Shown: piece by piece, positions 50,469 to 60,500 of the stretch
Position numbering within the stretch: the stretch's first letter is position 1
Layout: every line of letters begins with the position of its first letter
Source: Climacteris rufus
Lineage: Eukaryota > Chordata > Aves > Passeriformes > Climacteridae
Direction of reading: 5' to 3'
Assembly: GCA_013398175.1 (NCBI GenBank)
Contig: VZRZ01006498.1
Span: 819,067-883,066 of the forward strand
DNA length: 64,000 nucleotides
Notes under the pieces: generated by a model
Databases searched by the model: none
Told to the model about the DNA's origin: nothing
What the model saw: the letters and a program-made list of their open reading frames with translations, nothing else
Translations under genes and position numbers: made by a program

Positions 50469-50976
50469 TGTTAAGATGAGGTGGGCCAATGTTCTTTATC
50501 CTCTCTGTGACTCAGCCCTGATAACACCCTCTGAGAAGCAGCAGCTACTCTGTGGTGGGCCATCTTTGCTAACGGGCCATCAAGGCCGCCTGGAATGACT
50601 CATAAATTACATCATCCCATTGTGATATACCCCGCCCTGAGGGGAGAAACTGGACCTCCCTACCTATGTCTAAGCCGAGGCTTGGAACACTACAGGGCAT
50701 CACTTCCACTGGATTCCCAGAGCAGAAGAGCTCAAGATACACCACTGGACCTCCACAAGAGGACCAGGCCTTTTCTACCAGACCACTGCTCCTGACAAGA
50801 CTGCAGCCATCATCCCAAGGGACTGTCAGGTTGTACTGTGACTCTGTCAGTATAAGTCAGTGTTTCTGTATTATTGCATTTATTCTGACTTTTTCCATTA
50901 AATTGTAACTCTGACCTAAAATCTCTCTCAAGGTTTGTTTAGGATTCATTTCCCCTGCTGGTTTATGTTCAGCACA
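50469..50976 (+). mobile_element. probable LTR, ends uncertain
   Basis: A GC-richer block of about 500 bases beginning TGTTAAGATGAGGTGGGCC, with an AATAAATTAC-free middle of Pro/Gly-rich coding-like sequence and an ATTAAA at 50897-50902 near its right end. A TTCAGCACA end at 50968-50976 would give TG...CA boundaries, but the flanks do not match as a TSD. The layout (GC-rich U3/R, T-rich tail with ATTAAA) resembles avian ERVL-type LTRs. The short plus-strand open frames here are not genes. Confidence 0.5.
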
Positions 50977-51074
50977 AATAGTGAAGAATGTAAAAAGGAA
51001 TTTGGTTTCTCAGCTCTGGAGCAATATCCTAAGGACTGAACTACGCCATGTCTCTCCTTTTAACATTTTATCAG

Positions 51075-51113
51075 ATTCCAGAGTCCATTCTGCATATTGA
51101 AATCTTTATACAG
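51075..51113 (+). other. candidate micro-exon
   Basis: Thirty-nine bases between TTTTATCAG and a consensus donor GTAAGT, reading IPESILHIEIFIQ. The splice sites are strong, but the length is too short to judge. The next frame-compatible segment is 57602-57658, on the far side of the provirus (TTTGTTTCTAG acceptor, 18 codons ending in TGA). If both were real, the provirus would lie in an intron. Confidence 0.2.
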
Positions 51114-51244
51114 GTAAGTATATTAAATTAATTATATTTTTGCAAATACTATTTGAATTAATCAACATTTTTCAGTGCTCTGAATATCTACCATGTATCT
51201 AATTGCCATAACACTATAAACTATAAAAGTTAATACTTCCATAT

Positions 51245-51801
51245 TGATACAGGGAAAAAAAGGGTTAAAAGGATGCTTAGTGGGAATTAGTTATTAAAAC
51301 AATGTATATGGCTTGCTCAGTACTTACCTTGCTTGCCAAGCAGAAAAGGAGGATGCAGGACCATTGATAAAGGGAAGCAACCATGACCAAAGGTCCTGCT
51401 TTCGGACCCTGAAACCAGCCCAAACCAGCCTTGAGACTCAGACTCAAGCTAGAGACTCAGGGAGCTTGCGCAAAGAAGCAAGGTAAAAAGTTCAACCTAG
51501 AGGAAGACTTCTTTCTTCATCTGAAGACCCTTGCCCACAACCACCAGGAGGCAGTGGGCATGCGCAGATTAATGCAAATGACTTTTGAACTCATTATAAT
51601 ATGAAGCGGAGATAGGCTATGAATATGTATAGGCACATTGTGTAACCTGTTGAATGTGTAACCTGTAACCTGATATATAGCCAGCCGAGTGCGGCCAACG
51701 GTGCACATGCTTTGGAGGGTTACCCCCACGCGTCCCAGTGTTTGGAATAAAACATACCCACTTTACAACTTACAGGGTTGTGGAGTTCTATCTGCGTATC
51801 A
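51245..51801 (+). repeat. 5' LTR of the provirus
   Basis: Starts TGATACAGGG and ends GCGTATCA, so TGATAC/GTATCA form a perfect 6-base inverted repeat. U3 carries repeats of GTAACCTGT just before the TATATA box (51674-51679). AATAAA follows at 51746-51751, leaving R and U5 short (about 100 bases from TATA to the LTR end). Minus-strand open frames over this LTR are not genes. Confidence 0.95.
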
Positions 51802-51804
51802 TTT

Positions 51805-51823
51805 TGGCGAAGCCAGCCAGGAG
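51805..51823 (+). promoter_or_regulatory. primer-binding site, tRNA-Arg type with one extra base
   Basis: Three bases (TTT) after the LTR end comes TGGCGAAGCCAGCCAGGAG. Apart from one extra A this is the complement of the 3' end of tRNA-Arg(ACG), acceptor stem plus CCA, as I know that tRNA. This is where minus-strand DNA synthesis would have been primed. The extra A may be a mutation after insertion or in the parent. Confidence 0.75.
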
Positions 51824-52113
51824 GGACTCTGCCCGGCTGCAGGACAGCCCGAGAAGTGGACGTCCTAGGGCGCGCCCCAGGTTTTTTACCTGGGGGAACT
51901 CCGCTGCTCGGTTCGTTCACTGCGGGGGCAGACAACAGCCTGTGGCAACTGCAGGCAAATGGTGTGTTTGGAATTTAGGGTGCCTGTAAGTCGTACACTT
52001 GGCCAGGGTTGCTGATAAGTCGCACAGAGACATCCTGTGCACAGCGCTGTCCCTGTTTTGGGAAGGTGAAAGCTTGCAAATAACTGGTGAACAGATTTTT
52101 TGGGAAACTCCCT

Positions 52114-52202
52114 GGCCGATGGAGTGGCCGTGGCTGATAGAGCAGCTGCTGGTAGGGAGGTGTGTGGCCGATGGAGCAGCTGCAGCTGATAGAGCAGCCG
52201 CT
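52114..52202 (+). repeat. tandem 37-base repeat in the leader
   Basis: Two copies (52114-52150 and 52166-52202, period 52) beginning GGCCGATGGAG and containing CTGATAGAGCAGC, with about six differences. They lie between the primer site and the gag remnant, where packaging signals are found in gammaretroviruses. A packaging role is only a guess. Confidence 0.6.
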
Positions 52203-52499
52203 ATTAATTTTAACAACGAGCCCGGGCAAGTTTACTGTATTTTAGATTTAGGAACTGGGAGAACAGACCTATTAAAGAATACGTAAAATTTCAGGACCCT
52301 AATGCAGCTGTTTTTAAAATTTTGATTAGGTCTGATACGAAACAGTTTTAATTGTTTTGAGATTTATGGGGGATTATGTGTTTGTATAAATTTTTTTTTT
52401 TTTGTTATTAGTTTGATGTTTCGACATTTTGTGTTATTTTAAACCAGAGTAGTTGTTAGTAAAAGATTAGGTTGTCATTGGTATATTGTTTTGTGTTTT

Positions 52500-53243
52500 G
52501 TCATTAGACCGTGGCAGCTCCAGGAAGGGTTAAAGATTTTAGACCTCAGTGGTTTGGATTAGAGCCATGGAAGTTTATAAATGAGCTAGAACAGTGTATT
52601 AAATGAAAAGGTGAGCTAGTTAATTTAGAAGGTTTATTTCGGACATTTGCAGGAAATTTTGTGACTTTAGACTGGGAGCAACCTGCAGTTGAGGGTTTGG
52701 AAATTCCTTTCCACCTAAGGGAGTTTCCCTGTTTTTGTGAGACTGTGAGACAATTTTAAACATTTGGATTTTGGTATCGGTCATGGAATTTGATACAATG
52801 TAAAGCTTGTGATAAACTTTGCTAACCAGTTTTCAGGTAACTGACAAGTTATATGTCCTCCGTGTGATAGGAGCCATGGGAGGAAGGATTTTAATATAAT
52901 ATTGGTATTTTTTTTGAGCCAAAATTTATTAAGTCAGTGGATGTGGGAAATCGTATTGTTCCTGAGCAGTGGTGGGTGAGAGAGGAAAACTAGAAAAAAA
53001 CTTTAGAGAAGTGTGACAGACAGTTTGGAAAAAGGCAGCTAAAAACATTACAAAAGTGCAGAAATAAGTCTGAACTAAGGCATCAGGAAGAGGGTTACAA
53101 GCACGAGATGAAAAAAATAGTGGCTGTTGCAGGGGTAGAAGAAAAAGGAACCATGTAAACAAGGACCTAGATAGGCCCCACTTCGGTTAAGTAGAAATCA
53201 ATGTATAAACTGTATGAAAATAAGTCATAGGAAAAATAAATGT
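52500..53243 (+). pseudogene. gag remnant ending in a nucleocapsid zinc knuckle
   Basis: Short interrupted frames with gag-like composition. The only firm landmark is a single CCHC knuckle at 53202-53243, C-x2-C-x4-H-x4-C (CINCMKISH in its centre), the nucleocapsid zinc-binding motif. One knuckle rather than two is typical of gammaretroviral gag. Upstream, a QWFGLEPWKFINELE stretch (about 52540-52600) may be matrix, but I cannot match it. Stops and frameshifts throughout. Confidence 0.65.
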
Positions 53244-53339
53244 TCAAAAAGATGACAAGACAACCGTCAAGAAAGGAGAGGCCAGGAAGGAGTGGTCGCT
53301 CATGTGAAAAAAGACTGAGGACAACCAGGGGACTCCACC

Positions 53340-53650
53340 CTAGCAAATCCACTGGTTATAATAAAACTAAGAAAAAGGAAGAAATAGAATTTTTAATTGA
53401 TATGGGGACAATATATTTGGTTTTAAATAAAACTCTAATGCCTGTGGGTAAAGACTATATTTTTGTAAAGGGTGCAACTGGTCAATCTGAAAAAAGCATA
53501 TTTTTGTAAACCATTGAAGTATAAACTTAGAAAACAATGGGGTATTAATAAGTTTTTATATATATTTAACTTTTGTAGAGCATTTTTAAGTAAAGGCCTG
53601 TTGGAACAATCATAAGAAACCATTATGTTTAAATACAGGGAAGTTACTCT
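53340..53650 (+). pseudogene. retroviral protease remnant
   Basis: In the frame of 53240-53509 the segment EFLIDMG (Asp codon at 53399) stands where the active-site D-T/S-G belongs, so the Thr has become Met. VLNKTLMPVG and VKGATGQS follow, as in gammaretroviral proteases. The frame stops at 53509, and recognisable coding continues with stops. Catalytically dead as it stands. Confidence 0.7.
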
Positions 53651-53879
53651 GGAGGTAACTAATTAACAGTATGTAGAAATATTAACAAGCACAAAAAGCG
53701 AGGGGAAAAAAATTAAAAAATAGTAAGCTAAATATTTTTAAAAGTATGGGCCACAAACATGTCTGGGAGGGCTAAAAATGTAACCTTAATTTAAATTAGG
53801 CTCAAGAAAGGAAAGTAATAAGTTAGAACTAAATAATACCCCCTTAACATGGAAGATGGGGAGGGCATTAGCCCGGTTA

Positions 53880-54720
53880 TTGAGAACTTTTTATAGTTAG
53901 GGTTATTAAAAAAAACCGAAGACCTTTATCCTGTGGTGGAAAATTTTTATATTTTATTAATATATTTAACCTCTGAGCTAACTTAGTTCATTGTTTTAGA
54001 AGCAGAAATGTCTTCTTTTGCCTTCCTGTTTATGAAACCAGCCAGAACATTTTTGCATTTAAATGAGAGAGCCCTAAAAGTGATTGTAAAAACCAGCTCA
54101 CATGGACAGGGTTGCCTTAGAGATTCAAGAATTGTCCCATCTTATTTGGAGAGCAACTCATGAAGAACTTAGGATCCTAGGAAACTCCATCAGAAGAAGA
54201 GAAACTGTTGCAGTATGTGGATGACCTTCTAATAGCTACTCAACAGAAGAGGCTTATGTGGCCTGGACGGTAAGCCTCTTAAACTTTTTGGGACTTCAGG
54301 GGTACAAAGTATTTAAGAAAAAGGCCCAACAAGTGAAACAGAAAGTGATTTACCTGGGCTATAAAGTTAGCACCGGACAACGAACTTTGAAGCAAGATTG
54401 CAAAGAGACAATATGCCAAACCCCAAACCCCCAGACGGTAAAGGAACAGCGGACATTTCTAAGTATGACAAAATGGCATAGACTGTGGATTTATAACTAC
54501 GGGTTGCTCGTGAAACCTTTATACAAGCTAATTGCAAAGGGAAACTGACATCTTCAGTGGACAAAAAAGCCAGACGGGCTTTCAGCCGACTAAGGAGTAC
54601 CCTCATATCAGCTCTAACTCTGGGACTTCTGGATGTGAATAAACCATTCTTTCTATCTTTTATGAAAACAAAGAATTGTTCTGCGAATACTAGCACAGAA
54701 TCTGAGCCTGCACCAAAGGG
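53880..54720 (+). pseudogene. reverse transcriptase remnant
   Basis: Pieces of RT in order across several frames: an N-terminal palm segment with EDLYPVVENFYILL (about 53920-53965); a VLEAEMSSFAFLF stretch where the first catalytic Asp is Glu; coding for a TWTGLP-like block near 54100; the catalytic YVDD at 54214-54225, intact in LLQYVDDLLIAT; then, after a frameshift, the connection part in 54258-54548 (VIYLGYKVS, KWHRLWIYNYGLLVKPLY). The YVDD box with an NYGLLVKPLY connection is gammaretrovirus-like. Non-functional because of frameshifts and stops. Confidence 0.88.
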
Positions 54721-54979
54721 CAGTTGCTTATTTCTCTAAGCAACTAGACACAGCAGTTAAAGAGTGGCCTAGATGCCTCAAGGCCATTATAGCAGTTGGG
54801 CTAAATATCCAAGAAGCACACAAATTTACTATAGGCCAGAGAATAACTGTGTTAGTATCCCACACAGTGTCAGCAGTGCTGGAAGTAAAAGGTAGGAGCT
54901 AGATTTCTCCACAAAAAATTTCTAAAGTATCAAGTTGTCATAATGGAGCAAGATGATGTAAAAATAGTGATAACTAACA

Positions 54980-55420
54980 TTGTCAACACAGCTTTTTTTC
55001 TTCAGTGGGAACCAAGGAAAACCAGTGCACCACGATTGCCTGGAAATTATTGAAGCTATGTATTCCAGTTGCCTGGATCTGAAGGACATCCCTTTGGATG
55101 ACGCAGAAACCTGGTTCACTGATAGGAGCAGCTACGTCATTAGCAGAAAATGTCATGCTGAGTATGCTGTTACCACCTGCAGCGAGATAACAGAATCCAA
55201 GCCATTGCCAACAAACACCTCTGCACAAAAGGCTAAAATAACTGCTCTAACCCATGTTTTAGAAATAACAAAAGGAAAAAAAATAAACATATATACAGAT
55301 TCAAAATATGTATTTGAAGTTGTATATGTATATAGAGCCATTTACAAGAAAAAAGGACTATTAAACACACAAAGAAAACCAGAAAAAATAATCATATACA
55401 TTAAAGCACATCAAAAGTGA
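54980..55420 (+). pseudogene. RNase H remnant
   Basis: A 146-codon open frame covering most of RNase H. TDRSSYV holds the first catalytic Asp; the following AQKAKITALT has Lys where the catalytic Glu normally sits; INIYTDSKYVF holds the next Asp; KAHQK is near the end. The upstream end reads in from the RT connection region. With the Glu lost and a stop at AHQK, it cannot be active. Confidence 0.85.
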
Positions 55421-55639
55421 GCTCAAAATTAAAAGAAAAAAATAAGCTGGTAGACAGAGAGGCAAAAAAAAAAAAGCATCAAAAGTGAAATAACAACTAA
55501 AGAAGCTGTGATTTTAGATGAACAGATTTTTTTAAAAGGTAAGCCCACATATTATAACAATAAAAAAATAATTAAATATATAACTAAAAGGGGTAAGCTA
55601 TTGTTATTGAAGTTAATAATTTTTTTAATTTAATATGGT

Positions 55640-56270
55640 TACTAGTAAAAGAAACATCAAAAAAGGAACATCAAAAGACACACTGGGGAATATAGGCCCT
55701 GTATAATTATTTAATTAAAAATTATTTTTAAGTTATATGTAACTATCACACAAGTGACATGACAGTGTGATTTTTGCCTCCAGACTAACCTTAAAAATAT
55801 CCCCAAACCCAAGACTGGTCAAATTAATAAAGGTAATGGACCAGGACAGCAATGTCAAATTGATTTTTTTGGAACTTTTAAGAAAAGGAGGGTATCAATA
55901 TTTGTTAGTATTAATAGATATTTTTTCAGAATGGCCAGAAGCCTTTCCCACAAGAACTGTCAAGGCTTGGGAGGTAACTAAAGTATTGTTGCAGGAAATA
56001 ACACCATGCTTTGGGGTTCCAGCCATAATGTCCTTGGACAGGGGACCGCATTTTATTTCAAAGATGGTGCAACAAATTAGCCATTATCTAGGGATAGTTT
56101 GGCAACTTCACACTCTGTATCACCCTCAATCAAGTGGCCAAATAACACAGGAAGCCAATCTAGCTAGCCCCAATCTCTTTTGTTTGCACTGTTGCGAACC
56201 AAACCCCGAACGAAAGACCATATGGAGTCCAAAAAGGATATTCACTTAAATTGGGAATAAAATGTTACCT
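55640..56270 (+). pseudogene. integrase remnant
   Basis: The start of the zinc-binding part shows as KEHQKTHWG near 55660 and CDFC coding near 55768. The catalytic core is in the open frame 55767-56249. The first Asp (QIDFFG) is in another frame; YLLVLIDIFSEWPEAFPT follows; then LDRGPHF with the second Asp; then YHPQSSGQIT, where the third catalytic acid (Glu) is replaced by Thr. The C-terminal part is frameshifted and breaks off around 56270. Confidence 0.88.
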
Positions 56271-56480
56271 ACCTGTATGGTGGCCCTGCGCAAGTAAGTC
56301 AGGTAAATTGAAAGCATGTGGCTGCAACCCAATGTCATGGTTTGAATGGCCCTGTACATAACACTAAACCTGGAGAAATTGAAGCTCACTCAGATAAAAT
56401 TATATAGAAAATAATTTTTTTTTTATACAGCCTGTTAGAAAAAGAGTCTGTATATTAGTAAAAGAATTTACTAATTTTAT
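56271..56480 (+). other. remnant between pol and 3' LTR
   Basis: About 210 bases separate the integrase from the polypurine tract. No surface-unit or fusion-peptide feature of env is visible. A short frame reading KRVCILVKEFTNFIEKGG runs into the polypurine tract and could be the last part of an envelope tail. The rest of env appears deleted. Confidence 0.45.
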
Positions 56481-56494
56481 AGAAAAGGGGGGAC
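56481..56494 (+). promoter_or_regulatory. polypurine tract
   Basis: AGAAAAGGGGGGAC lies directly before the 3' LTR. This is the RNase H-resistant primer for plus-strand DNA synthesis and fixes the 3' LTR start. Confidence 0.9.
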
Positions 56495-57050
56495 TGATAC
56501 AGGGAAGAAAAGGGTTAAAAGGATGCTTAGTGGGAATTAGTTATTAAAACAATGCATATGGCTTGCTCAGTACTTACCCTGCTTGCCAAGCAGAAAAGGA
56601 GGATGCAGAACCATTGATAAAGGGAAGCAACCATGACCAAAGGTCCTGCTTTCGGACCCTGAAACCAGCCCAAACCAGCCTTGAGACTCAGACTCAAGCT
56701 AGAGACTCAGGGAGCTTGCACAAAGAAGCAAGGTAAAAAGTTCAACCTAGAGGAAGACTTCTTTCTTCATCTGAAGACCCTTGCCCACAGCCACCAGGAG
56801 GCAGTGGGCATGCACAGATTAATGCAGATGACTTTTGAACTCATTATAATATGAAGCAGAGATAGGTTATGAATATGTATAGGCACATTGTGTAACCTGT
56901 TGAATGTGTAACCTGTAACCTGGTATATAGCCAGCCGAGTGCGGCGAACGGCGCTCGTGCTTTGGAGAGTTACCCCACGCATCCCAGTGCTTGGAATAAA
57001 ACATACCTACTTTACAACTTACAGAGTTGTGGAGTTCTATCCGTGTATCA
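56495..57050 (+). repeat. 3' LTR of the provirus
   Basis: Starts TGATACAGGG and ends GTGTATCA. It is colinear with the 5' LTR, with about 22 substitutions and a one-base deletion (CCCC for CCCCC near 56972). AATAAA is at 56995-57000. The differences cluster around 56944-56960, next to the TATA box. Confidence 0.95.
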
Positions 57051-57054
57051 ATAC

Positions 57055-57262
57055 AAGATCTTTTGTTCACTATGATGCTAACTTTTTCTCACACAGTAAA
57101 ATAAATTTCAACTTCTGATTATTTACCATCTGTGGAGAGCAAGATCAATGTATTATTTACAAAAAAAAAGAAGCAAACACTCAGAATTATTTTAACTCTA
57201 GTTACACATTTTACCAGCATTAGTGTGTGTCCTTGCCTTATATTTATTTCTGTTATTTAAGT
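57055..57262. other. non-repetitive DNA
   Basis: Short AT-rich stretch between the provirus and a CR1 fragment. Nothing recognised. Confidence 0.5.
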
Positions 57263-57510
57263 CACCATAGAATTTTAGAATCATAGAGTGAATTGTTTTG
57301 GAAGGGACCTTAAAGATATCTAGTTCCAACCCCTCTGCCCTGGGCAGGAAGACCTTTCACTAGGCCAGGTTGCTCAGAGCCACAATCAACCTGGCCTTGA
57401 ACACTTCCAGAAATGAAGAGGAATGAACTTTTCCAGACTGAAGGATCCCAATTTTCTTAGTCTTTCTTCAAAGGAGAGTTGCTCCATTCCTTTCTTTTAG
57501 GATGGTCATA
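57263..57510 (-). mobile_element. CR1 LINE 3' end, minus orientation, with internal deletion
   Basis: Starts with the complement of the CR1 tail (TTAGAATCATAGAGTGAATT) and runs through GAAGGGACCTTAAAGATATC, CAGGTTGCTCAGAGCCACA and GGCCTTGAACACTTCCAG. It then jumps to CCAGACTGAAGGATCCCAA, so several hundred bases of the usual CR1 between these blocks are missing. It ends near 57510. Confidence 0.9.
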
Positions 57511-57514
57511 TTTC

Positions 57515-60500
57515 AAAAAGGCATTTAAATGTTTAGGTGAGTAGAGACTGAATGAAGATCTGGGATCAAAATGTCCTTTAATTCTCACCTTTTGTTTCTA
57601 GATAAAGCAAGCCACCAGTGATATGATAAGTGCAGTGAATAATCTTATTCCATTATGAACTCAGATTGATGATTCATCCTCTTTGACAAGACATGATGTT
57701 TGAATGTAGTCAATGAGTCATAGCTGTCACTATAGTCAACTGATACATAGAGTATCAGTTTCTGAGGATGATGGCTTTGTTTTTCTAAGCTGTGTGTCTA
57801 TGTGTCTGGCCAGAAGATTTTTGCAAGGCAAATGTGAGAGAGTATGAATAAAAAAAAAAAAAGATAGATATTAGTGCTGCATCCTATCAACTGTGTAAGT
57901 CCTATTAGTGTCTACTGCTCAATTATTTCACATGATCTGGATGTAAGTGCTTCAGGCACAGTTCACAATCATGACAATGAAGTTGTCACACAGGAACTGT
58001 TCAAATAGCTGACTATCAGGATCAGACTTTACACAGGCCTTAGGACAAGACTGTTATTATTCCTCAAGCCCTCGTGTAGCCAATATAAACCGGTAAAGAA
58101 ACATGTTACTAATGAATTGAGATAGTTCATTATCATACCCAATCTGCTCATCAGAACTAGTAGGATGGAAATAAATGCTTTTCTAGATGTAGGAGTCACA
58201 CTGTATCACTTCTGAAGAAATAATAAAGCAACGAGGAATCATACATATGTATTACTGAGCCATTTCTTATTGTTTCAGAATTCCAGGATGTTATTAATCT
58301 TACTGGAATATTAAGCAGCAGGTTATTTGGTTTTCAATAATCCAGTAGAACATGATTTTTCAATAAACATCTTGGTAATATTTAGGAATTTTGGCAGGGA
58401 TGGTATGAAGTTTACAGAAAAACAATGGAATTTATCAATCAGGAATCAAGATCTATATTCTGCTTCATGCTGAGATTTCTTCTAGTGATCAGCAATCTGA
58501 CAATGCTCCCTGCTAGCTATCACTACAAATATTTTACTTTTTCTCTGATATTAATCCCTGTCATAAAATCTTCTGTCAGTAATTCAATTCATAGATCTAG
58601 TCATTAAAAGTTTTAGGAACAGCTATTCAAAAGGTGTCAATGTGACAACATCAAATTCCTGCTAATTGCACAACATGATTTGGTTGAAGTATTTGTTTGT
58701 ATAAACTTAATGCCACTTATATACTATGATATAAGCAATGTACTCTTACTGTCATTATTTTTGTTGTCATCAAAATAAAATTATTTGGAAGCCTGACACA
58801 AACCTGGCAAACTGTACTCCAAAAATAAACTGAACACAGGTTTTCAGAAACCACTAAAAATTAGAAAACACAAAGGAGTCTTGATTAATATCCAGCCATT
58901 TCCTGAGAGTGAAATGAGTTAGTTTGCTGGGAAAGTAATGTCTTGCTAGTACAATACATTAAAAGAAAACAAACCAGATTTTCTTTTCTGCAATTCTAAA
59001 TGGAATTATCTTCCATTAGCAACAGAAAGTCTCCTCCTTGCCCTCCCCCATGGTGCAAGGTCATTCATTGAACTTTTTGTTTTATGCTTTGACAAAATTC
59101 TTCCCAATTAGCTTTTGAAATATGATAGATTTCAGTTGTATTTTACAGATTCTACATCTCTTAATGTCTACAGCTGGGATTAAATAATAGGTCAGAAAGA
59201 TTAAGTTGTTTGTAAAGGAAAAATAATTAAACATAGAATAATTTCTGGCAGCTAGTATGTCAATGTATTGAGACTAAAATATTTAAAACATTATGGCCAC
59301 TAAGTTACCAAGTAATGATGGAATGTAGTATCAGAATTACATTTGCTTATTGCAATGTAGTTTTGTGTATTGCAAGAAAATCTAATGCTGGTGAGTAGCT
59401 GTGGTTGTTCTATTAAAGTAGCATCTATTTCTTTGTTGAATTAAATATATCTGAGTGAACATAAACATCCATGGGGATGAATAGAATTTTAAAATCTGAT
59501 TTTCTTTTTTTTTTTTATTATGCATTTCTGACTTGGCAACTTTAAAACATGATGTTATGAGATTTTAATCTTCTTGTTATAAAATCTTTGACCCATATAT
59601 TTGACATAGTTTTGCAGCTGAAGCGTAAAACTGTTCACTCAAGTCTTCAGTCAAAAAGGTGCTTATTTCCCAAATGATGGATGAACTTTAAAAAGCCACA
59701 TTTTTTTGTTCAGAGAGCCTTTAAAAAATGTGAATGAACTTCTGTGATGATTAGTTGACTTTAAACTTCATGAAGCAGAGGAAAGTAAATACTGTGAGGT
59801 AATATTTCCCATCAATGCCTTGAAAAATGTGTGACAGGGGAAATAAAATTCACAATCCAAATATTGCTGATATAATTCAAGGTCATGCTGAAGACTGTCT
59901 CTGTCCAATCTTTCTGTCCAGAATGTTTAAGATCTCAGAATATAGTTCAATTCAAAGATATCATGTCATCACTGATTTCTTTAGTAATAATCACAGAATA
60001 CTTTAGAAGTAAAAAATAAATTGTGCAGAATGAAAATATTCTTTCATAATTGTGGAAAGATAGTTGGGGATAAACTTAGAGGAAAATGACAAGTTATACG
60101 GAAATTATAGGGTAAAATACAGTTGCTGCTCCTTGGATGAAAGGCAGACTCTAAGCAGCCTCTAAGGGAAATGGAATGGAGAGTGGAGCAGAGTGGAAAA
60201 ACCACAGCAAGGCTCTGTTGAAATCCTTGCACGGAGGGGAACTTGGTGAGAAACCACATAGCACCTGTCATCCAAGGGAGACAGAGGAAGATGTCTTACT
60301 GCTGAGCCAATTACGACTTCCTAAGTCACCTGTCAGCTGGCACTAACAACTTACAATGTATATATTGTAAAAGAAATCTGAGATTCATCCATAGTATTTC
60401 CAGTTGGGCCAAAGAGAGATTACCCTTAAAATTCTGGCAAGAACGCATAAACATTTACTGGAAAAGTATGGCTTGCTTGTGAAAGAAAATTGTATTTCTC

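Larger units (their letters stand above)
51245..57050 (+). mobile_element. gammaretrovirus-like (ERV1) provirus, two LTRs, defective
   Basis: A 5.8-kb provirus with LTRs of 557 and 556 bases, a primer-binding site, gag-pro-pol remnants in normal order, a polypurine tract, and no recognisable env. The flanks are ATAT on the left and ATAC on the right, which would be a 4-bp TSD with one change, as expected for this retrovirus group. The LTRs differ at about 22 sites plus one single-base indel by hand count (about 4%), many C/T or G/A at CpG-like positions. All coding frames are interrupted. The interior is only 4.7 kb, so env and other parts have been deleted. Confidence 0.95.

Noticed and set aside
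56271..56480. Envelope gene of the provirus
   Set aside because: Only about 210 bases separate integrase and polypurine tract and no envelope landmark is visible, so env is treated as deleted.
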